A stretch of 64,000 bases of DNA from Alphaproteobacteria bacterium. Lineage in GTDB: Bacteria; Pseudomonadota; Alphaproteobacteria; Caulobacterales; Hyphomonadaceae. Each line of letters begins with the position of its first letter. Within the stretch, counting starts at the first letter, position 1. The stretch lies in contig JAHJSB010000029.1 in assembly GCA_018830285.1 (NCBI GenBank), positions 1 through 64,000 of the forward strand, in the 5' to 3' direction. The notes beneath the pieces were generated by a model. It did not search any database and was not told where the DNA came from. It saw nothing but the letters and a program-made list of their open reading frames with translations. This document shows, in pieces, positions 8,080 to 16,254 of the stretch. The position numbers and the translations under genes were made by a program.

Positions 8080-8179
8080 TAACTGAAGGCGAAAATGTGT
8101 AAATACTAAAAAGACAGTCTGTCCGCCCCAAAGTTGCATGCCGTTACAACAATGCGATGCCGAAGCGGATCCCGTGACT

Positions 8180-9928
8180 TCAGCCTACTGTGATGAATGC
8201 CAGTAACAGGACGAGCCCAAGCAATGCGGCCGTCCAGACTGCCATGGCTCCGGTGAGCCCGCCACGGGCCAGTTCGCCCCGTGGGCTGAACGCCGCTTCG
8301 ATCCGGTCATAGGCTCGCCCGGTAAGGCCGAAGAACACAGCGGTCATCGCCGGCCCCACTTTCCCCCACACGGTTCCAGCCCACTGCGCCATACCGAAAC
8401 CCATTTTGCGATAGAGCCAGTCGGTATCCAGGATCGTGCCGGGCTTCTCCGGCGGATAGACGCCGAACCGCTTGAGCAGGACGAAGGCAAAGGTTGCGAG
8501 CACCAGCAATTGCAGCTGTGTCAGGATGTGATCGAAGGTGAACGGCTGATAGTTCATCGCCTCTTCGCGGTAAGGCAGCAGGTTGTAGAGCCATTCGTAG
8601 CCAAGGCCGGGAATGACCGCCGGCAGGCCGATGGCGATGCTGATGAACGCCGCCATGCCCATGGCGAGCAACATGTTGAAAGGCGCTTCCTTCACGCGCT
8701 TGCCGCTGTCGTGGCCGAAGAAGGCAAAATAAGGGATCTTGATCCCGGAGTGCTCGAGCACACCTGCCGAAGCGAACATCAGCATGAGCCAGATAATCGG
8801 CAGGCCGGCATGCGCCACAGCGCTGAGGATCATGGATTTCGTCACGAAGGCCGAGAAGAGTGGCATGGCCGAGATCGAGATGGCCCCGACGAGGCAGAAA
8901 ATCGTGGTCCACGGCATCGAGCGGTAGAGCCCGCCAAGCTCACTCGCCTTGGTCGTGCCCGTGCGATAGAGGACCGCGCCCATGGACATGAACAAGAGGC
9001 CCTTGAACATGATGTCGGCAAAGGCGTGAGCCACCGCGCCGTTCAGGGCAAGCGGCGTACCGACGCCGATGGCGCAGATCATGAAGCCGATCTGGTTGTT
9101 CGTGGAATAGGCGAGCACCTTGCGCAGGTCGTTCTCGATCACGGCGAAGAAGACCGGGAAACAGGTCATCACGGCACCGATCCAGATCAGCGAGTCCTGG
9201 CCGGGGAACATGCGGGCAAACGCATACACCGCAAGCTTGGTGGTAAAGGCCGACAGAACGACCGCCCCCACAACCGAGGCTTTCGGATAGGAATCCTGTA
9301 GCCAGTTATGCAGGAAGGGAAAGGCCGCCTTGATACCGAAGGCGATGAAGATCAACAGTGCGCCAGGCGCAGCCAGGTCTTCGAACACTTGCAGCCCGAT
9401 ATTACCAGTGTCGTGGTAGACATAAGCGATGCCCGCCAGGAGCAAGACGCCCGACAGGATCTGAACGCCGAGATAGCGCATGGACGCGAAATAGGACGCG
9501 CGCGTCCCTGCCCCAAGCACCATGAAGACGGATGTGACCGCCGTGATTTCCCAGAAGATGAACAGAGTCATCAAGTCGCCGCAGAAGGCCGCTGCAATCG
9601 CCGCGCCGCCATAGGCGAGCGCCATGCCGTCCTGCACCCTGTCATCCGTGTGCCAAGCGTAGATGGCATTGAGCAGCGCCGCGATCAGGAATGCCAGACC
9701 GAAGACGAAACTGAGACCGTCGACACGATAGAGAACCAGGTCAAGCCCCAGGACGCTCGCCGTGAGGTGGTTCACGTTCTGGTCGGCCAGCGCGAGCAAT
9801 GCGACGCCAACAAGCGGCGCACCAATGGCAATGCTCTGACGGATGCGGCGCATCGGCAGGAAGATGGCCACGATGCCTGCAAGGATCAGCAACCAGCCGG
9901 GGTTCAGAGCGGTCAGGAAGGCGGGCAT
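8180..9928 (-). CDS. Mrp-type antiporter subunit D homologue (third D-type copy)
   Basis: A 582-residue polytopic protein of the NuoL/M/N-MrpD family. The proton-channel residues are kept: the TM5 glutamate in LFIFWEITAV and the TM7 lysine in FGIKAAFPFLHNWL. It is longer than the other two D-type subunits because of a C-terminal extension (residues 480-582) carrying another hydrophobic segment at the end. It is the last gene of the operon, overlapping the preceding small membrane gene as TAATG. Confidence 0.85.
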   Translation of the reverse strand: MPAFLTALNPGWLLILAGIVAIFLPMRRIRQSIAIGAPLVGVALLALADQNVNHLTASVLGLDLVLYRVDGLSFVFGLAFLIAALLNAIYAWHTDDRVQDGMALAYGGAAIAAAFCGDLMTLFIFWEITAVTSVFMVLGAGTRASYFASMRYLGVQILSGVLLLAGIAYVYHDTGNIGLQVFEDLAAPGALLIFIAFGIKAAFPFLHNWLQDSYPKASVVGAVVLSAFTTKLAVYAFARMFPGQDSLIWIGAVMTCFPVFFAVIENDLRKVLAYSTNNQIGFMICAIGVGTPLALNGAVAHAFADIMFKGLLFMSMGAVLYRTGTTKASELGGLYRSMPWTTIFCLVGAISISAMPLFSAFVTKSMILSAVAHAGLPIIWLMLMFASAGVLEHSGIKIPYFAFFGHDSGKRVKEAPFNMLLAMGMAAFISIAIGLPAVIPGLGYEWLYNLLPYREEAMNYQPFTFDHILTQLQLLVLATFAFVLLKRFGVYPPEKPGTILDTDWLYRKMGFGMAQWAGTVWGKVGPAMTAVFFGLTGRAYDRIEAAFSPRGELARGGLTGAMAVWTAALLGLVLLLAFITVG

Positions 9929-10365
9929 TACTCGTCTCCCTCATACGTCGGATGTGCGTCAGCGGGCCCTTGCGGCCTGTCCGGGTCGACATCGGCCGGC
10001 GGTCCGCCCGCGTCACCGTAATAATTCTCGCCCCGCCGCAGCAGGTTGCCGAGCGGCCAGCCCATCAGGACGACGAACGTGAACGCGGCAAAGCCGTACA
10101 GGCCGTAGAAGCCCGTCGCGTTGGCGAACGTGAAATAGTCGTGCCGATTCACGAACAGGTCGAGCACGATCAGGAATGCTCCGAGCAGGCCGAGCCCCCA
10201 GAACATGATCGCGCCGATATGTTTTGTTTCGGTCCAGCCGAACAGGATCTTTGCCATCGGGTGCACGCCTTCGTCAGAGACGGTGTGGAGATCGTGCGCC
10301 TTTTCTGCGGCACGCTTGAGGAAGCGTCCCGTCGTGTCGCGGGTTTCGGGCGTGTCATTGCTCAT
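9928..10365 (-). CDS. small operon-specific membrane protein
   Basis: A 145-residue protein with two or three membrane helices (about 46-70 and 80-108), a charged N-terminal tail and an acidic Pro/Asp-rich C-terminal tail. It has no recognisable domain. It is locked between two antiporter D-type genes, overlapping the upstream one by 4 bp and the downstream one by 1 bp. That translational coupling suggests an accessory subunit of the same complex. Confidence 0.75.
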   Translation of the reverse strand: MSNDTPETRDTTGRFLKRAAEKAHDLHTVSDEGVHPMAKILFGWTETKHIGAIMFWGLGLLGAFLIVLDLFVNRHDYFTFANATGFYGLYGFAAFTFVVLMGWPLGNLLRRGENYYGDAGGPPADVDPDRPQGPADAHPTYEGDE

Positions 10366-11870
10366 GGCTGGCCTCCGGTCACAATCGCGGCCGCGCTACC
10401 GCCCATGGATGGTGCAAGGAAATCGGCGAGCGGTCCGACCAGGAAGAACAGGATGATACACAGCGCCGCCGTGAACACGGGCGCGGCAACCGTCAGGGCC
10501 GGGGCGCCGCCGGGACGCTTGAAAGCGCGGGGGGCGCCGGAGCCAGGGGGCGGCATCAGGGCAAGAATGGGAATCGGCAGGAGGTAGGCAATGTTCAGCA
10601 GCGACGAGCCGATCAGCACCCAAGGCACATAGCTGTGACCACCGTCGATGGCGCCTTGCATCAGTTCGTATTTGGCCCAGCTGCCTACCATCGGCGGAAT
10701 GCCTATGATCGACAGGGACGCGATGAAGAAAGCAATGAACACCATCGGCATACGCCGGCCGAGACCGCGCATGTCGGAAATATTGGTGGCCCCGGTGGCG
10801 ACGTAGATCGCGCCGGCGCACATGAAGAGCGTCATCTTGCCGACCGCGTGCGCGGCGATCTGGATGCTGCCGCCGAGAAAGCCGGCTTCGTTGGCGAGCA
10901 TTGCGCCCACCGTGACATAGGCAAGCTGCGCGATGGTTGAATAGGCCAGCCGGGCTTTGAGGTTGTCCTTCGTCATCGCGACGAGCGAAGCGACGATGAT
11001 TGTGAAACAGGCGACTCCGAGAACAAAATCGCGACCGGGCGTCGCATTCAGCAGGTCCTCGCCAAAGATGAAGATCGACACTTTCATCACTGTGAACACA
11101 CCGGCCTTCACGACGGCCACAGCGTGCAGCAAGGCAGACACCGGCGTCGGCGCAACCATGGCGTTGGGCAGCCAGAAGTGAATCGGCATCAGCGCCGCCT
11201 TGCCGATACCGAACGCAAACAGGATCAGTAGCGCCGTCGACACGGCCGGGCTGATATCAAGGCCCGAGAGCAGGCCGCCTTGCACGAAGTCCAGATTCTG
11301 GCCCGCGAGCGTCCATGTCCACATCAAGGCGGTCAGGAACAGGCCGATGGATGTGCCCAGCAGCGTAAGCAGGTAGATGCGCCCGCCGCGCTTGGCTGCC
11401 GCGTCGCCCTTGTGGGCCACCAATGGGTAAGTCGACAGGGTCAGCACTTCGTAGAAGACGAACAGCGTGAACAGGTTGCCTGACATGGCAACGCCGATGG
11501 CACCGAAGATCGCAATCGCGAAACAGATGTAGAAGCGCGTCTGGTTGCGCTCGCGATTGCCGCGCATATAGCCAATCGAATAGAAGGAATTGACGATCCA
11601 GAGGCCACTGGCGACAAGCGCGAACAGGGCGCCAAGCGGTTCCAGCTTGAACGCGAAGGACAGGCCCGGCGCCGCTGCGCCAAGGTCCAGCGCCGGCGCC
11701 TCACCATTCGAAACCGCCACAGCCAGCGCGATCACAACGCCGAGCAGGATGACCGATCCGACGATCGTTACGCCTTCGCGGATATTCGGGAAGCTCCCGG
11801 CAGCCGCAATGCCAACCGCGATCAGCAACGGAATGCAAAGGGCGGCAAGGATCAGCATGTCAGGACTCAT
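10362..11870 (-). CDS. Mrp-type antiporter subunit D homologue (second D-type copy)
   Basis: A 502-residue protein with about 14 membrane helices. The MrpD/NuoM signature residues are present: Glu in TLFVFYEVLTLSTYPLV, Lys in FGIGKAALMPIHFWLP, and APTPVSALLHAVAVVKAG with the TM8 His/Lys region. It would carry one half-channel for proton or Na+ movement. It overlaps its neighbours by 4 bp on both sides. Confidence 0.88.
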   Translation of the reverse strand: MSPDMLILAALCIPLLIAVGIAAAGSFPNIREGVTIVGSVILLGVVIALAVAVSNGEAPALDLGAAAPGLSFAFKLEPLGALFALVASGLWIVNSFYSIGYMRGNRERNQTRFYICFAIAIFGAIGVAMSGNLFTLFVFYEVLTLSTYPLVAHKGDAAAKRGGRIYLLTLLGTSIGLFLTALMWTWTLAGQNLDFVQGGLLSGLDISPAVSTALLILFAFGIGKAALMPIHFWLPNAMVAPTPVSALLHAVAVVKAGVFTVMKVSIFIFGEDLLNATPGRDFVLGVACFTIIVASLVAMTKDNLKARLAYSTIAQLAYVTVGAMLANEAGFLGGSIQIAAHAVGKMTLFMCAGAIYVATGATNISDMRGLGRRMPMVFIAFFIASLSIIGIPPMVGSWAKYELMQGAIDGGHSYVPWVLIGSSLLNIAYLLPIPILALMPPPGSGAPRAFKRPGGAPALTVAAPVFTAALCIILFFLVGPLADFLAPSMGGSAAAIVTGGQP

Positions 11871-13402
11871 CGGAACATCCCCGGTCCAAACGCGGCCAGC
11901 GCCGCATCACGCGCGAGGCCGAGCGGGATCTCAGTCGTGATCCCGAAATAGATATTCGCAAGCGCAAGTATCCAGAGCGGCACGAGCAGCACGATCGGCG
12001 CTTCCTTGCGGGTCTTGCGCGGGTTCACGGGCGGCTGGAAGAAGACGGCCTCAAGAATGCGTCCGACATAGATGACGGCCAGGAAGCTCGAGAACACGAC
12101 CAGGATCACAGCCCACCACCATCCTTGTTCAAACAGGGCATAGCCCAGCTGGAGCTTGGACTGGAAGCCTGCCGTGAGCGGCACACCGATCAGCGACAGG
12201 CCAGCGATGGCAAAGGCCGTCATGGTCCACGGCGCCGAACGCCCGAGGCCTGCGAAATCGCGGATGTTCGTGCCCTTGTAGGTCAGCACGACAGCGGCAA
12301 CGGCCATGAACAGGGCGCCCTTGATCATGGCATGGTTGAGCAAATGGAACAGACCGGCGCTGAGGCCCGCGACGGTGCCAATCGAGACGCCAAGGATCAT
12401 ATAGCCCACCTGCGCGACCGACGAATAGGCCAGCATGCGGCGAACGTCCGTCTGGAACACGGCCTGGAAACTGCACGCGATCATGGCTGCGATACCGAGC
12501 GGCATCAGCATGGCGTTAAAGGCGGCCTGTTCGAAGGCAAAACGGGGACTGAAGACCGTGAACAGGAAACGGATCATCGCATAGAGCGCCACCTTGGTCG
12601 CCGTCGCTGAAAGGAACATGGTGACGAAGCTTGGGCTGTAGGAATACGCATTCGGCAACCATTGGTGCAGCGGCCACATGGCCGCCTTGAGGCCGAGGCC
12701 GACAATGATGAATGCGAACCCGGCCTGCACTGTGCGGCTGCCGGTAAGGTCCGGCAGTTTCGAGGCGATATCGGCCATGTTCAACGTACCGGTCGCGGCG
12801 TAGAGAAATCCGACGCCGATGATGAAGAATGTCGCGCCGATTGTGCCCATGACCAGGTAATTGAACGCTGCAGGCAGCGCGCGGCGGTCGCGCGATGCCC
12901 CTAGGGCCACGAGGACATAGGTCGACAGCGAACTGATCTCGAGGAAGACGAACAGGTTGAATGCGTCACCCGTGATTGCCACGCCGCACAGACCCGCAAA
13001 ACAGGCCAGGAAGGCCGAATAGAAAAGCGATGTCTTTTCCTTTGGTATCTCTGCAACGACCGTTGGATAGGACATGACCGATGCCAGGACACCCATTGCC
13101 GATACCAGCACCAGAATCATGGCATTCAGCGCATCGACACGGAATTCGATCCCCAGGGGCGGCAGCCAGTTTCCGATCGCATAACTGACCACACCGGATG
13201 TTTCGGGCGCCTGCACGATGGCCAGCAGGATCAAAGAGAAAATCAGTGAGGCAAAGGTACCAGCGATGCTGATGAACCAGGCAATCCGGCCGCTCGGCAC
13301 CAGCGCCAGCACAGGAGCCAGCACCAGCGGCACCATGACCAGCAAGGGCGCAGCATGGGCGAGCGCCCAGTCCGGCGCAGACCGCAACAGAATATCGATC
13401 AT
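11867..13402 (-). CDS. mrpD: Mrp-type antiporter subunit D (first D-type copy)
   Basis: A 511-residue polytopic antiporter subunit. Key residues include Glu in NLFVFLEISSLSTYVLVALG, Lys in GLGLKAAMWPLHQWLPNAY, and the TM8 segment SATATKVALY. It directly follows mrpC, the position of mrpD in other Mrp and Mbh clusters, so it is the best candidate for the canonical MrpD. The ATG at 13402 overlaps the mrpC stop as ATGA, which decides the start over an upstream alternative. Confidence 0.88.
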   Translation of the reverse strand: MIDILLRSAPDWALAHAAPLLVMVPLVLAPVLALVPSGRIAWFISIAGTFASLIFSLILLAIVQAPETSGVVSYAIGNWLPPLGIEFRVDALNAMILVLVSAMGVLASVMSYPTVVAEIPKEKTSLFYSAFLACFAGLCGVAITGDAFNLFVFLEISSLSTYVLVALGASRDRRALPAAFNYLVMGTIGATFFIIGVGFLYAATGTLNMADIASKLPDLTGSRTVQAGFAFIIVGLGLKAAMWPLHQWLPNAYSYSPSFVTMFLSATATKVALYAMIRFLFTVFSPRFAFEQAAFNAMLMPLGIAAMIACSFQAVFQTDVRRMLAYSSVAQVGYMILGVSIGTVAGLSAGLFHLLNHAMIKGALFMAVAAVVLTYKGTNIRDFAGLGRSAPWTMTAFAIAGLSLIGVPLTAGFQSKLQLGYALFEQGWWWAVILVVFSSFLAVIYVGRILEAVFFQPPVNPRKTRKEAPIVLLVPLWILALANIYFGITTEIPLGLARDAALAAFGPGMFR

Positions 13403-13914
13403 GCGCCTGCCCCATTGAGCCATTGGTCAATTTCGGCTTCCTGCGCGAGGGCTGTCTCGAGGTCGATCTCGCTGACTTCATCGCTCTCGATCGTTCCATA
13501 GGCCTCACGAATGCGCACGATGAGGGCCAAGCCAACCGACAGCGTGGCCACGCCGACAACGATCGCCGTCAGCATCAGGACGTGCGGAAGCACATTCGAA
13601 TAAGTGTTCACCAGTTCGACCGGTGCGCTGGCATTGCCGAGGGCCTGCCCGCCCGGAACCGTTACGGCATGATGGGCCTCTTCGGCGCCGTACCCGCCGC
13701 CATGGGCTGGCGCGTCGGCGCCGAAAAGGATCGGCGCCGTTCCGCCAGCCACCTTTCCGAGTGTCACATAGAACAGGAAGACCGAGGTCTGGAACGTTGA
13801 GAGGCCGACCAGGCGCTTGATAAGATTGCCGCTGGCAAACGTGATGTACAGCCCGATCATCATCAATCCGATGATCGCCCAATAGTTTGCCCGTTCGAGA
13901 ATGAATTCCAGCAT
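13399..13914 (-). CDS. mrpC: Mrp-type antiporter subunit C (NuoK-like) with a loop insertion
   Basis: A 171-residue protein against 110-125 for usual MrpC. The three NuoK-like helices are present (about 12-32, 39-58 and 110-135), with LPHVLMLTAIVVGVATLSVGLAL as the conserved third helix. Between helices 2 and 3 lies an extra 35-45 residues rich in Gly, Ala and His (GADAPAHGGGYGAEEAHHAV). The acidic C-terminal tail is also longer than normal. It lies 3 bp after mrpB and overlaps mrpD by 4 bp. Confidence 0.85.
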   Translation of the reverse strand: MLEFILERANYWAIIGLMMIGLYITFASGNLIKRLVGLSTFQTSVFLFYVTLGKVAGGTAPILFGADAPAHGGGYGAEEAHHAVTVPGGQALGNASAPVELVNTYSNVLPHVLMLTAIVVGVATLSVGLALIVRIREAYGTIESDEVSEIDLETALAQEAEIDQWLNGAGA

Positions 13915-13917
13915 TGT

Positions 13918-14370
13918 CTACCAGTCTTTGTCGCGGATTTCGGCGACGCGGCCGGCAAAGGCATAGAAGATCGTGAGCATGGCGCCCGCCACGGCGAACA
14001 GGACGCCGAGTTCGATCAGAAGGATGCCGATATGCTGGCCCTTGTGCTTGCCGGGCGGCTCCTGAAAGAGCGCCTGATACTCAAGGAAATTGCCGCCCTG
14101 CAACAGCGCCCAGTAGCCGACGCCCGAATAGAGCAGCACACCAATCGCTGCGAGCGCCCGCGTAAAAACAGGCGGCACGGCGCGCATGGCAGAGGGCACG
14201 CCGAAAACCAGCGCGTAGAGAATGACGCCAACAGCGAAGATGATACCCGCCTGGAAGCCGCCGCCGGGACCGAAATCACCGTGGAACTGCGTGTAGAACG
14301 CAAACATCACGATGACGGGAATCAGCATCTTGGAGACAACCCGCAGAATGACATGGTGATCATCGTTCAT
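13918..14370 (-). CDS. mrpB: Mrp-type antiporter subunit B
   Basis: A 150-residue membrane protein of the MnhB/MrpB family with four predicted helices. The diagnostic segment FHGDFGPGGGFQAGIIFAVG near residue 29 matches the family's HGxxxPGGGFxxG motif. A conserved-looking EPPGKHKGQHIGILLIELG leads into the last helix. MrpB is needed for assembly and activity of the antiporter complex. It overlaps the upstream DUF4040 gene by 4 bp. Confidence 0.9.
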   Translation of the reverse strand: MNDDHHVILRVVSKMLIPVIVMFAFYTQFHGDFGPGGGFQAGIIFAVGVILYALVFGVPSAMRAVPPVFTRALAAIGVLLYSGVGYWALLQGGNFLEYQALFQEPPGKHKGQHIGILLIELGVLFAVAGAMLTIFYAFAGRVAEIRDKDW

Positions 14371-15011
14371 GACGCGTCCTCCTCTGGTTTGGCCTGGGAG
14401 GGCGCAGCCTTGCCCCGGCCGTGAACCTTGTCGCCTCGCCGGATGGATTCGGCCAGCGACCGTTCGCCGAATCCCAGAAGCAATGCCACGGAGAGGCCCG
14501 CGAGGAACACAACGGCCGTCTCGCCGAGCGTATCGAAACCACGGTAGCTGCCGAGAACCGATGTCACGACATTGGGGATGCCCGTATCAGCCCAGTTGAT
14601 CTGCACGTATTGCATCCCGACACCCGTATTGACGGGCGAATTCGGATCGCCCAGTGCCGGCAGGTCAACGGTGGCATAGATCAGCATCACACCCGTCGCC
14701 ACCACGACCAGAAGCGGGCCAAGGCGCGCGAATTTCTTGTCCGGCTTTGCCGTGCGCGATGTCAGCAGCATCGCGCCGAGCAGCACGATGGTCGACATGC
14801 CCGCGCCAACGGCCGCTTCCGTAAATGCAACATCCACGGCATCGACAACGACATACCAGGTTGCCGAAACCAGCGAGTAGATGCCGGACAGCATCACGAT
14901 GGCGAACAGGCTGCGCAGGCGCGCAATCGCTATCGCAACGACAAACAGAACCGCCAGAAGCAGTATGTTGACGAGCGCCATGCCGATATCGCCTTCCAAA
15001 ACGCCGGTCAT
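14367..15011 (-). CDS. DUF4040 protein equivalent to the C-terminal part of MrpA (MbhD/MbhE-like)
   Basis: A 214-residue membrane protein. The N-terminal half has the MbhD signature, with DVAFTEAAVGAGMSTIVLLG around residues 59-78. The second half (115-190) matches the MbhE-like segment found at the end of MrpA. The large NuoL-like domain of standard MrpA is absent, so MrpA is split here and its channel part must come from a D-type subunit. It overlaps mrpB and mrpG by 4 bp each. Confidence 0.85.
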   Translation of the reverse strand: MTGVLEGDIGMALVNILLLAVLFVVAIAIARLRSLFAIVMLSGIYSLVSATWYVVVDAVDVAFTEAAVGAGMSTIVLLGAMLLTSRTAKPDKKFARLGPLLVVVATGVMLIYATVDLPALGDPNSPVNTGVGMQYVQINWADTGIPNVVTSVLGSYRGFDTLGETAVVFLAGLSVALLLGFGERSLAESIRRGDKVHGRGKAAPSQAKPEEDAS

Positions 15012-15382
15012 GCTGCGCCCTCGTCATCGTCGGGTTTCTGGCCGACCCGGCCGATCAGCGGCTGGAGGCCGGCCGTATGGGCTGCACTGGCCACGGCATG
15101 AGAGGCGGTCGGACTGGTCAGGAACACGAGCCAGAAAATCACAACCAGTTTCACAACGACCAGCCAGTCCGGCGCCATCAGCGCCATGCCGATCAGGATG
15201 ACCGACGCGCCCGACGTGTCGGTAATACTGGCGGCGTGCATCCGCGTGTAGAAATCAGGAAATCGCATCACACCAATCGTGCCGATCACGCACAGGATGG
15301 CTCCGGCCAGACAAAGCGCCGAGCCCGCTGGGTAGCGTACAATCTCGAAGAACTGCTGCAGATTCGCCAGTAAATCAGCCAT
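15008..15382 (-). CDS. mrpG: Mrp-type antiporter subunit G
   Basis: A 124-residue MnhG/MrpG protein with three helices. The family signature GTIGVMRFPDFYTRMHAAS is intact (about residues 33-51). The ATG at 15382, preceded by GAGAGGC, gives the usual start. It overlaps the end of mrpF by 8 bp and the next gene by 4 bp, consistent with coupled translation. Confidence 0.92.
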   Translation of the reverse strand: MADLLANLQQFFEIVRYPAGSALCLAGAILCVIGTIGVMRFPDFYTRMHAASITDTSGASVILIGMALMAPDWLVVVKLVVIFWLVFLTSPTASHAVASAAHTAGLQPLIGRVGQKPDDDEGAA

Positions 15383-15674
15383 TGCGCTTGCCTCTCTGGG
15401 CATCGCGCCGGACCAGCGGCACCTGGAACGAGCGATAGCGGAAGAATTTCAGGATGGCGATTGTCGAGACAAAGTTGATCATCGCGTAAAGAATGGCGAT
15501 GTCGAGAAATTCGGGGCGCCCCATCACGAACCCCAGAAGGCCAAGCGCCAGAACGGTCTTGGTACCAAACGAATTCACCGCCAGCACGCGGTCATACAGG
15601 GTCGGGCCGATCAACGTGCGTATGAGCAGCAGGATCATGCCGAGCAGGATGGCGATCAGGGCAGCAGCGGTCAT
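15375..15674 (-). CDS. mrpF: Mrp-type antiporter subunit F
   Basis: A 99-residue, three-helix MnhF/MrpF protein. The motif IGPTLYDRVLAVNSFGTK in the first loop and AILYAMINFVSTIAILKFF at the end are typical. Its partners E and G flank it, overlapping by 4 and 8 bp. Confidence 0.92.
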   Translation of the reverse strand: MTAAALIAILLGMILLLIRTLIGPTLYDRVLAVNSFGTKTVLALGLLGFVMGRPEFLDIAILYAMINFVSTIAILKFFRYRSFQVPLVRRDAQRGKRNG

Positions 15675-16159
15675 GCGGCAGCTCCCTTACCATCAATGGC
15701 CCGGGCCGACCGCTTGTCCATCTCAGCAAAGGCTTCCGGCTGGGAGTCCTGTTCGTACAGGCCATGAACCAGCAGTTTGTCACCGTCGATCTCAACCGTC
15801 ACCGTGCCGGGCGTCAGCGTGATCGAGTTGGCAAATGTCACTTTTGCGAGGTCCGACTTGCAGACTGTTTTCAGCTTCACGAGCGTCGGCGCAATATCGA
15901 GATCGGCGCGCAAGCAGGCCCTGATTACGGTCCAGTTGGCCTTCACGATCTCTTTCATGAGCCACGGAAAATACAACGCGAAACCGACGACGCGCACATA
16001 AGGCACGCCCTCACGATCAAGAATATCGAGACGGTAGGCAAGGATCAGGGTGACCGCGAGCGACGCCGCGCCCAAACCCAACAGGAGCGGCTCGAAATGC
16101 CCGGACATTCCGAGCCAAAACGCAGCCAGCGCAATTAATAGCCCCAGAAAGTACGCCAC
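15671..16159 (-). CDS. mrpE: Mrp-type antiporter subunit E
   Basis: First gene of the operon; a 162-residue MnhE/MrpE protein with two N-terminal helices and a cytoplasmic domain ending ITLTPGTVTVEIDGDKLLVHGL, the MrpE hallmark. The GTG at 16159 gives the normal length and starts just before the first helix. An upstream GTG at 16204 would add 15 basic residues. Neither has an ideal ribosome binding site. The gap to the upstream DUF2336 gene is under 100 bp. Confidence 0.85.
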   Translation of the reverse strand: MAYFLGLLIALAAFWLGMSGHFEPLLLGLGAASLAVTLILAYRLDILDREGVPYVRVVGFALYFPWLMKEIVKANWTVIRACLRADLDIAPTLVKLKTVCKSDLAKVTFANSITLTPGTVTVEIDGDKLLVHGLYEQDSQPEAFAEMDKRSARAIDGKGAAA

Positions 16160-16206
16160 AATGCGCCTGCGCTCCTGTAACAACCCAAAACACGAACGCC
16201 TCACCT

Positions 16207-16225
16207 AAAGGCCCGGAGCGGGCTT
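16207..16225 (-). terminator. weak GC hairpin after the DUF2336 gene
   Basis: A GC-rich stem (AAGCCCG and CGGGCCTT on the minus strand) sits 30 bp after the DUF2336 stop and is followed only by TTTAG. It may partly separate that gene from the mrp operon, but it lacks a proper U-tract. Confidence 0.3.
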
Positions 16226-16254
16226 GGGAAGGCTCTTTCGGACTTTTTCGGCGC

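Noticed and set aside
8510-10587. Several plus-strand open frames with many His, Asp and Arg
   Set aside because: They lie opposite antiporter subunits; hydrophobic codons read backwards give this charged composition.
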